Origin: Thalassospira profundimaris WP0211 | GTDB lineage: Bacteria; Pseudomonadota; Alphaproteobacteria; Rhodospirillales; Thalassospiraceae | Direction of reading: 5' to 3' | Assembly: GCF_000300275.1 (NCBI RefSeq) | Contig: NZ_AMRN01000007.1 | Location: 186,001 to 250,000 of the forward strand | Length of the DNA stretch: 64,000 bases | Part shown: piece by piece, positions 57,668 through 64,000 of the stretch | Layout of the letters: each line of letters begins with the position of its first letter | Numbering within the stretch: the first letter of the stretch is position 1 | Translations under genes and position numbers: made by a program | Notes under the pieces: model-generated | Databases searched by the model: none | What the model was told of the DNA's origin: nothing | The model's input: the letters and a program-made list of their open reading frames with translations, nothing else

Positions 57668-59989
57668 TTAGAATCTCGTTCCGAAGTTAAGTCGGAACAT
57701 TTCCTCTTTGTCGTGATCTTCTTTTGTGACGGCCTGAGAGATGTCCACACCAATCGGGCCAAACGGCGATTCCCAACCTACACCGACACCAACAGAGCTT
57801 CTTAGAGAGCCCGTATCATATATTTCGCCAGGACGGGCACCGTCGACGTCCTGCCCGGAACCGAAATCACTAAACACGCGACCGGTCAAAGCAAACTCGG
57901 AGGGCAGCCCGAGCGGGAAGTCCAGCTGAACGGTTCCAGTGTAGTACAGTTTGGAACCCAAAGCATCCCCGGTCGCGATGTCACGCGGGCCGACACCAGC
58001 AGCTTCGAAACCACGCAGGTTTGAACCACCGACAGAAAAACGTTGAGAAATACGGGTATCATCATCGAACCCGAAGATATAGCCTGTTGAGCCACGGGTT
58101 GAGAGCACCCACTCATGCTCGCGATCCAGCGGGTAGTAATACCCACCCTCAACACGCGACCGCAAATATTGCTCATCACCGCCAAGACCGGCCAAATCAT
58201 TTGACAGACGAGCAAAATAACCCTCTGTCGGCGAAATCGAGCTGTCACGTTCATCATAGGTCAAAGTATGACCAATGGCAGACTCAACAAATTCGGTCTC
58301 TTCAGCCAACAGGAGGCGTGATGCACTATTACGATTAATGTTGGAATAGCTGTTTTGCTCCAGGGTATAGCGGAAGGCGTGGGACAGTTCCTCGCTGTAG
58401 CGGAAGCCTGCACGCAGACGACCACCGGTCTGCTCTTCATCATAAGAGCTTTCGTCCTGATTATCCTCTTCACGGCGGTAGACATCAAACCCTGCCGCAA
58501 TTTCCCGATCGAGGAAATACGGCTCAGTGAAGGACAGGTCGATCTGCTGATCAGAAGAACCAAGCGTGAAGTTCAGGCGCAAATCCTGGCCTTTGCCAAG
58601 CAGGTTGCGTTCTCGAATACCGAGTTGTCCAAACGCGCCGTCATCGGTTCCGTAACCTGCACCAATGGAAAACTCACCAGTGGATTTTTCTTCGACATCG
58701 ACCTCGATCACGGTCTGATCAGGCGAGGCACCCGGCAGAGTTTTGACGTCGACAGATTTAAAGAAGTTGAGGTTTTCGATGCGTTGTTTGGAGCGCTGCA
58801 TCTTGGAACTGCTGAAAGCATCGCCTTCGACCAAGCGGAATTCGCGACGGATCACCTCATCCAACGTCCTGACGTTGCCGACAACGTTGATGCGTTCGAC
58901 ATAGACCTTTGGTCCTTCGGAGATATTGAAGGTGATGTCAATTGTGCCGGTTTCGCGGTTGCGCTGCACATTTGGACGAATATCAATGAAGGCGTAACCT
59001 TGGTCCCCGACACTGTCGGTCAAAGCGTCAACCGCATCGTCCACGAGGTTGGCGTTATACCATTCGCCGCTTTCAATTTCGATCAGCGGCATCAGGGTTT
59101 CAGGATCAATCTTGTCGATCTGTGAGACGACATTGATCTCGCCAAACTGATAGCGCTGCCCCTCGCTCACTGTATAGGTGACAAAGAAGTCGGAGCGATC
59201 AGGCGTCAACTCGGCAACCGAAGAGAGAACCTGAAAATCGGCATAGCCGGCAGAAAGGTAAAACCGGCGCAAAAGTTCGCGGTCAAAGGTCACACGGTCG
59301 GGATCGTAGTTATCGTCGGCCGTCAGGATCTTCCACCACGCACTTTCAGTCGTGCGGATTACGTCAGACAGTTCACCGTCATCAAAAGCCTTGTTGCCGA
59401 CAAAGTTGATCTTGCGGATCCCGGTGGCATCCCCTTCATCAATCTCGAACGCCAGATCGACACGGTTCTGGTCAAGCTGGATGACCTTGGGCTCAACCGT
59501 TGCGGCGAAACGTCCGCTGCGGCGATAAAGCTCCAGAATACGTTGAACGTCGGCCTGAACCTTGGTTCGGGTGTAAACAACGCGCGGGCGCAACTGTAAT
59601 TCTGCACTCAGGGTATCGTCTTTAAGACGCTGGTTTCCTTCAAACGCAATGCGGTTGATGATCGGGTTTTCAACGACATTTACCCGCAAAATTCCCCGAT
59701 TGAAGGAGAAGGACACGTCGGCAAACAGGCCGGTTGAGAAAAGCGCCTTGAGCGAACTGTTTATTTTCTGGATGTCGTAGGAATCGCCCGGTGAGACGGT
59801 GAGGTAGGCATTCACCGTCGCCGTTTCGATACGATTATTGCCTTCGACTTCAATGTCGCGAATCAGACCCGATTGGGCATGCACGGCCACAGGAACAATC
59901 AATGGCGCCGTTCCGCCAAGCAAGGCCGTAATGACAACGGCCGCTTTTACCTTACGCAGCAAGTTAACCCCCCTGTTGCTGTCATGCAT
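57668..59989 (-). CDS. bamA: Outer membrane protein assembly factor BamA
   Basis: Essential outer-membrane component that inserts beta-barrel proteins. It has 773 residues: a signal peptide ending near VHAQS (about 39), five POTRA domains (about 43-430, first one IRDIEVEGNNRIETATVNAY), and a C-terminal 16-strand barrel ending in Phe (LNFGTRF). The barrel contains the lid-loop region VGGSNLRGFEAAGVGPRD with the VRGF-type RGF motif. It overlaps rseP by 1 bp. Confidence 0.97.
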   Translation of the reverse strand: MHDSNRGVNLLRKVKAAVVITALLGGTAPLIVPVAVHAQSGLIRDIEVEGNNRIETATVNAYLTVSPGDSYDIQKINSSLKALFSTGLFADVSFSFNRGILRVNVVENPIINRIAFEGNQRLKDDTLSAELQLRPRVVYTRTKVQADVQRILELYRRSGRFAATVEPKVIQLDQNRVDLAFEIDEGDATGIRKINFVGNKAFDDGELSDVIRTTESAWWKILTADDNYDPDRVTFDRELLRRFYLSAGYADFQVLSSVAELTPDRSDFFVTYTVSEGQRYQFGEINVVSQIDKIDPETLMPLIEIESGEWYNANLVDDAVDALTDSVGDQGYAFIDIRPNVQRNRETGTIDITFNISEGPKVYVERINVVGNVRTLDEVIRREFRLVEGDAFSSSKMQRSKQRIENLNFFKSVDVKTLPGASPDQTVIEVDVEEKSTGEFSIGAGYGTDDGAFGQLGIRERNLLGKGQDLRLNFTLGSSDQQIDLSFTEPYFLDREIAAGFDVYRREEDNQDESSYDEEQTGGRLRAGFRYSEELSHAFRYTLEQNSYSNINRNSASRLLLAEETEFVESAIGHTLTYDERDSSISPTEGYFARLSNDLAGLGGDEQYLRSRVEGGYYYPLDREHEWVLSTRGSTGYIFGFDDDTRISQRFSVGGSNLRGFEAAGVGPRDIATGDALGSKLYYTGTVQLDFPLGLPSEFALTGRVFSDFGSGQDVDGARPGEIYDTGSLRSSVGVGVGWESPFGPIGVDISQAVTKEDHDKEEMFRLNFGTRF

Positions 59990-61095
59990 TAGCCAGCAAG
60001 TCCTTTGAGGAAACTAAAGACACCCAATTGCGTCAAATCGTTCCACGTTGCGAAAATTATTAAGCTGAATACCAAACCCGCGCCGATACGGAAACCATAT
60101 TCTTGTGCTTTTGCCCCCAATGGCTTACCGCGAATTGCCTCAATCGCGTAGAACACAAGATGACCACCATCCAGGACCGGAACAGGCATCAGGTTGATCA
60201 ACCCAAGGCTGATGGAAAGATAGCCCATAAAGAACAGAAGCGGCGCGATGCCCCCTTCGGCCACCTGTCCTGACATCTGCGCGATCCGGATCGGCCCGCC
60301 CAGTTCAGAGCTATCACGATCACCACTGATCATTTCACCGAGCGCCGAGAAGGTCTGCGTCGTCAGTGAATAGGTCGTCTCAAACGCGCGACCGACCGAT
60401 TCAACAACCCCGGTACGGCTCGTCTCAAAGTCACCAGCGGTGATGCCGAGGCGTCCGACCGTCGCAGTCATACCACCCTCGTCGACTTCGACGGCTTCGG
60501 GCGTTACGGCAAGATCAACGATTTCGCTGTCGCGTTGGACCGTCACGGAAATCGGTTGCCCGGGATTTGCACGCACAATGTCAGAAAGCTCAGAAAACCA
60601 TTCAACCGACTGACCGTTGATCGCCGTGATACGGTCATCAGCCATGAGGCCCGCGCTAGATGCCGGGCTGTTTTCAAGAACTTCGCCCACAACCGGCAAG
60701 GCACGCTGTTGTCCGACAGCGGCAAACAGGAAGGTAAAGACGATAATGGCAAAGATGAAGTTGGCCAAAGGTCCGGCAAAAACGATGGCCGCGCGTGCGG
60801 CGACCCCTTTGTGATGGAAGGCGTGTTTTGCTTCTTCGGCGTCAAGGTCATCGCGACCACCGGCACTGGCAGGGTTCATATCGCCAAACATTTTGACGTA
60901 ACCACCAAGCGGGATCAGGCTGACTTTCCAGCGCGTGCCTTTTTTATCCTGCCAACCAAAAAGTTCGGGGCCAAACCCGATTGAAAAGGCTTCGACCTTC
61001 ACGCCGTTTTTGATTGCCACCCAGTAGTGACCATATTCGTGAACGAACACGAGTACCGAGAGCACAAAAAGAAAAGCAAGTAAGGTTTCCATCAA
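59989..61095 (-). CDS. rseP: RIP metalloprotease RseP
   Basis: Site-2 intramembrane zinc protease, which in E. coli cleaves anti-sigma factor RseA and signal-peptide remnants. It has 368 residues. The zinc motif HEYGH is at His19-Glu20-His23 in the first membrane segment, and the third ligand region is LINLMPVPVLDGGHL. There is one visible PDZ domain (about 125-200, ENSPASSAGLMADDRITAING), where gammaproteobacterial RseP has two. It lies between dxr and bamA. Confidence 0.95.
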   Translation of the reverse strand: MMETLLAFLFVLSVLVFVHEYGHYWVAIKNGVKVEAFSIGFGPELFGWQDKKGTRWKVSLIPLGGYVKMFGDMNPASAGGRDDLDAEEAKHAFHHKGVAARAAIVFAGPLANFIFAIIVFTFLFAAVGQQRALPVVGEVLENSPASSAGLMADDRITAINGQSVEWFSELSDIVRANPGQPISVTVQRDSEIVDLAVTPEAVEVDEGGMTATVGRLGITAGDFETSRTGVVESVGRAFETTYSLTTQTFSALGEMISGDRDSSELGGPIRIAQMSGQVAEGGIAPLLFFMGYLSISLGLINLMPVPVLDGGHLVFYAIEAIRGKPLGAKAQEYGFRIGAGLVFSLIIFATWNDLTQLGVFSFLKGLAG

Positions 61096-61130
61096 GAATT
61101 CCCTAAGCCGGTGAAACCGGCAGTTTCAAT

Positions 61131-62297
61131 CTAAGAAGCCGACACAAGGCACGCCGAGGTTTCCCGGCGCACCATTGCGTCTGTTTCAAATACCTGTTCA
61201 AGACTGGTCAGCGGTTCGCTTCCAAGCCTTGTCATGACCTTTTCGACAGTCCCGGCAATATCAAGGAAGCCGATTCTGTCGTTAAGGAACGCTTCGACGG
61301 CGACTTCGTTGGCAGCGTTCAGAACAGTAGGCAGCGTGCCACCTTCCTGCAAGGCCTGTCGTGCCAGACGAAGAGCCGGGAAACGATTTGTATCCGGCGC
61401 CTCGAAGTTCAAACGCCCGATCGTGGCAAAATCAAGACGCGGTGCGTCCACTTTGATCCGATCCGGCCATGAAAGCGCATAAGCGATCGGTGTGCGCATA
61501 TCGGGAGATCCCAGCTGTGCGAGCACGGAACCATCAGGATATTCCACCATACTGTGAACAACTGACTGCGGATGAACAACAATTTCAATCTGTTCCTCGG
61601 CCACCGGGAACAGATGCCAAGCCTCTATCAGCTCCAACCCTTTGTTCATCATGGTCGCAGAATCGATAGAAATCTTTGCGCCCATTTCCCAATTCGGATG
61701 CGCCAAAGCCTGTACCCGGGTGACAGATTGCATGTCCTTTAACGACCATTCCCGGAATGGACCGCCCGACGCGGTTAGAAGGATACGGTCGATGCGCGTT
61801 TCTTCGCGATCCTCGAGAACCTGGAAAATTGCACTATGTTCGGAATCAACCGGGATCAATGTCGCACCATGCCTGGAAATTTCCGCCGTCATCAGGGCGC
61901 CAGCACAAACCAGCGTTTCCTTATTGGCAAGTCCGATGCGCGCACCGCGGCGAATGGCAGCCAGCGTCGGTTTCAGGCCAGCTGCCCCAACAATTGCGGC
62001 AATGACGATGTCAGAGGAACGTTCAGCAGCCTCGATCAGCGCGTCTTCGCCGGCCGCGATTTCAATACCCCTCCCCGCCAGGGCATCACGAAGGTCAGCA
62101 AAACAGGAAGAATCGCCGATCACGGCGCATTTGGCACCAAGTTCGATGGCGGCCTTGGCCAATGCATCGACATTGCGATGCGCCGTTACAGCTTCGACAA
62201 CATATTTGTCAGTGTGGGACTTCAAAACATCAACGGTGCTGGCCCCGATGGAACCGGTAACACCAAAGACACTGACGGATTTCTTCAAAGTCATCAA
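61131..62297 (-). CDS. dxr: 1-deoxy-D-xylulose 5-phosphate reductoisomerase
   Basis: Converts DXP to 2-C-methyl-D-erythritol 4-phosphate, the committed step of the MEP isoprenoid pathway. It has 388 residues. Signature segments are the NADPH-binding GVTGSIGASTVDVL, LANKETLVCAGAL, IPVDSEHSAIFQ (metal and substrate), LTASGGPFREW and HPNWEMGAKISIDSATMMNKGLE. It follows cdsA by 36 bp and precedes rseP. The MEP pathway supplies the substrate chain of the adjacent UppS. Confidence 0.97.
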   Translation of the reverse strand: MMTLKKSVSVFGVTGSIGASTVDVLKSHTDKYVVEAVTAHRNVDALAKAAIELGAKCAVIGDSSCFADLRDALAGRGIEIAAGEDALIEAAERSSDIVIAAIVGAAGLKPTLAAIRRGARIGLANKETLVCAGALMTAEISRHGATLIPVDSEHSAIFQVLEDREETRIDRILLTASGGPFREWSLKDMQSVTRVQALAHPNWEMGAKISIDSATMMNKGLELIEAWHLFPVAEEQIEIVVHPQSVVHSMVEYPDGSVLAQLGSPDMRTPIAYALSWPDRIKVDAPRLDFATIGRLNFEAPDTNRFPALRLARQALQEGGTLPTVLNAANEVAVEAFLNDRIGFLDIAGTVEKVMTRLGSEPLTSLEQVFETDAMVRRETSACLVSAS

Positions 62298-62333
62298 ACA
62301 CCTGTAAAGACAGCAGCCCGAGGATTGGCCGCC

Positions 62334-63152
62334 TTAACGCAGAGAAAGCCCTGCGAAACAGATAATAGCAAAGGCCACAGGAAACACCGACAACATCCCG
62401 TCAGCACGATCAAGCAATCCGCCATGGCCCGGGATCAAGTGACTGCTGTCCTTGACCTTGAAACGACGTTTGAGTGCGGATTCACCAAGATCACCGATTT
62501 GGGCAATGATCGCCAAAACCATACTGACCGCGACAATCGCCCAATTAATCGCACCGGAACTGAAATAGGTGACCAATCCACCAATCAAACCGGCACAGAC
62601 CATGCCACCGATCAGCCCCGCCCACGTTTTCTTCGGGCTGAAGCGTGGTGCGAGTTTTGGTCCGCCGATGGTCTTGCCAAAGGCATAACCGCCTGTGTCG
62701 GTCGCCCAGACAAGGAAGAACAGCCACATAATGATCAGAAGACCGTCGCCATCCTGGGTACGCAGCCAAAGCGCTGACAATGCAGCAACCGAGATGTACA
62801 AAACGCCAAACCCGGCAAGCAACCAGTTTGCGCCCGAGCGGGCCGCAGCAATAATCACACCGATAGCAATCGGCATGACAATATATTCTTCCTGACCAGC
62901 GACATACATTATCATCGCAACCGCAAGCGCAACGGCGGTAACAACCGATATGCCGTTATGGTGGTTCGGGGCGCACATCCGCGACCATTCCCACATCATC
63001 CCTGCAGAAAACACAAACAGTAATATGTCAAAATAGGGAGATCCGAACCAGACCGCCGCAACGGCCACTGGTGCCATAACCATCGCGGAAAGAACGCGTG
63101 GTAACAGGCCGGAATTGGTATCTTTTTGATCTTGTGTCTCAGATGACGGCAC
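62334..63152 (-). CDS. cdsA: Phosphatidate cytidylyltransferase
   Basis: Makes CDP-diacylglycerol from phosphatidic acid and CTP in the inner membrane. It has about 272 residues with roughly eight membrane segments and the family signature KDSSHLIPGHGGLLDRADG near the C-terminus. No ATG fits the family start. The GTG at 63152 or TTG at 63155 lies behind a GGGAG site and overlaps the uppS end by 14-17 bp. The reading to 63296 would add 48 unrelated residues. Confidence 0.9.
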   Translation of the reverse strand: MPSSETQDQKDTNSGLLPRVLSAMVMAPVAVAAVWFGSPYFDILLFVFSAGMMWEWSRMCAPNHHNGISVVTAVALAVAMIMYVAGQEEYIVMPIAIGVIIAAARSGANWLLAGFGVLYISVAALSALWLRTQDGDGLLIIMWLFFLVWATDTGGYAFGKTIGGPKLAPRFSPKKTWAGLIGGMVCAGLIGGLVTYFSSGAINWAIVAVSMVLAIIAQIGDLGESALKRRFKVKDSSHLIPGHGGLLDRADGMLSVFPVAFAIICFAGLSLR

Positions 63153-63879
63153 CAAAACGCCGCTCCCGCCCGGCAAAATTATCGATAGCTTTTTCGAGAT
63201 GGCTGCGATCAAAGTCCGGCCAAAGCACATCTTCAAAGACGAATTCAGTATAGGCCGACTGCCAGAGCAGGAAGTTGCTGATCCGCTGTTCGCCACTGGT
63301 TCGGATCAGAAGATCCGGGTCCGGAATACCGGCTGTCGACAAGTTTTGTTCGATCAGGTCTTCGGTAATCTCGTCGGCGGACAGTTCACCGGCTGCAACC
63401 TTGGCGGCAATATCGCGCACAGCCTGCGTGATTTCAGCACGCGCGCCATAGCTCAGTGCGATGGTCAGGTTCAGGCGCGTATTGTCGCGTGTTTGATCTT
63501 CGGCCTTGGCCAGAAGTTCACGGATATCATCAGCAAAACGCGAACGATCACCGATGATGCGAATTTTGATACCATTTTTGTGCAAAGTGGATAATTCGCG
63601 CTTCACAAACAGGCGCAGCAACCCCATCAGATCGCTGACTTCGCTTTCCGGACGCTTCCAGTTCTCGGTCGAGAAGCCATAAAGCGTCAGATACTCGATC
63701 CCAAGTTCGCCTGCGGCTTCGATGGTGCGACGGACGGCATCGACACCGGCGCGATGCCCCATCGTCCGCGGTCGGCCACGCCCGCGCGCCCAGCGCCCGT
63801 TGCCATCCATGATGATGGCAACATGACGCGGCACACAAAGCGCATCTGAAGGTTGAGTTTGCGAAGAAAGCACAGCCAT
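63139..63879 (-). CDS. uppS: Undecaprenyl diphosphate synthase
   Basis: Cis-prenyltransferase making undecaprenyl diphosphate, the lipid carrier for peptidoglycan and O-antigen. It has 246 residues. Motifs are HVAIIMDGNGRWARGRGRPR (catalytic Asp), GHRAGVDAVRR, TLYGFSTENWKRP, LNLTIALSYGARAEI and PDLLIRTSGEQRISNFLLWQ. It starts 2 bp after the frr stop and overlaps cdsA. Confidence 0.97.
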   Translation of the reverse strand: MAVLSSQTQPSDALCVPRHVAIIMDGNGRWARGRGRPRTMGHRAGVDAVRRTIEAAGELGIEYLTLYGFSTENWKRPESEVSDLMGLLRLFVKRELSTLHKNGIKIRIIGDRSRFADDIRELLAKAEDQTRDNTRLNLTIALSYGARAEITQAVRDIAAKVAAGELSADEITEDLIEQNLSTAGIPDPDLLIRTSGEQRISNFLLWQSAYTEFVFEDVLWPDFDRSHLEKAIDNFAGRERRFGAVI

Positions 63880-63881
63880 AA

Positions 63882-64000
63882 TCAGACTTGCATGATTTCC
63901 TGTTCTTTGTGGGCGAGTGCTTCGTCGATCTCGCCGATGACCTTGTCGGTCAGCTTCTGGACTTCTTTTTCTTCGTCGTGCATCTCGTCCTTGGAGATGT
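63882..64000 (-). CDS. frr: Ribosome recycling factor, C-terminal part only
   Basis: Only the last 39 residues are in the window; the rest lies beyond the right edge. They read [20 protein letters not shown] and end with [13 protein letters not shown], matching the C-terminal helix of ribosome recycling factor. Position directly upstream of uppS is the conserved frr-uppS-cdsA arrangement. Confidence 0.88.
   Translation of the reverse strand, partial: ISKDEMHDEEKEVQKLTDKVIGEIDEALAHKEQEIMQV

Overview
The window is a 64 kb chromosomal segment of an alphaproteobacterium, most likely a marine Rhodospirillales organism close to Thalassospira. This is inferred from gene order and protein style, not from a database search. 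Supporting signs are the blocks lepB-acpS-pdxJ, eno-ftsB-pdhABC-lpd-lipA, ppiD-trpE, trpGDC-moaC-lexA-comEC-gltX-gltA and frr-uppS-cdsA-dxr-rseP-bamA-skp-lpxD-fabZ-lpxA-lpxI-lpxB. Further signs are a lipoyl domain fused to the pyruvate dehydrogenase E1 beta subunit, LpxI instead of LpxH, and a GTTC-N7-GTTC-class LexA box. Almost the whole window is dense housekeeping DNA. I see no tRNA, rRNA, insertion sequence, prophage or CRISPR array.

Layout. 1-5.7 kb (minus): lepB (cut by the window edge), acpS, pdxJ, a DUF2062 membrane protein, the (p)ppGpp synthetase/hydrolase rel, rpoZ and folK. 5.9-9.1 kb (plus): an NYN-domain protein, a family 5 uracil-DNA glycosylase and recQ, a small nucleic-acid maintenance group. 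9.2-10.4 kb (minus): a secreted glutathione peroxidase overlapping a sulfite-oxidase-type molybdoenzyme. 10.5-11.4 kb: a lone AT-rich DUF2971 gene, probably acquired. 11.5-19.5 kb: smpB, dapA, a soluble lytic transglycosylase, a haloacid dehalogenase, bactofilin overlapping an M23 peptidase, pgpA, cinA and a Coq10/RatA-type START protein. 19.6-32.6 kb (minus): lipA, lpdA, pdhC, pdhB, pdhA, ftsB, eno, kdsA, pyrG, secG and tpiA. 33-36.5 kb (plus): ppiD and trpE.

36.5-41.6 kb is the main accessory feature. Two overlapping minus-strand genes sit between the trpE terminator and the terminator of the next core gene. One encodes an unrecognised 370-residue protein. The other encodes a 1158-residue protein with an N-terminal DUF4062 (TIR-like) domain, a STAND-type P-loop NTPase and a long TPR-like region. 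This has the architecture of a bacterial innate-immunity sensor and is the best candidate here for an undescribed system. About 490 bp of non-coding DNA with two inverted repeats lies upstream of it.

41.7-52.2 kb: a divergent polysaccharide deacetylase, trpGDC, moaC, lexA with its own LexA box, comEC, gltX and gltA. 52.3-64 kb (minus): glyoxalase I, then the envelope operon for lipid A, outer-membrane assembly, isoprenoid and phospholipid precursors, ending in a partial frr. Rho-independent terminators mark most transcription-unit ends, and the pdh operon carries hairpins at two internal junctions.
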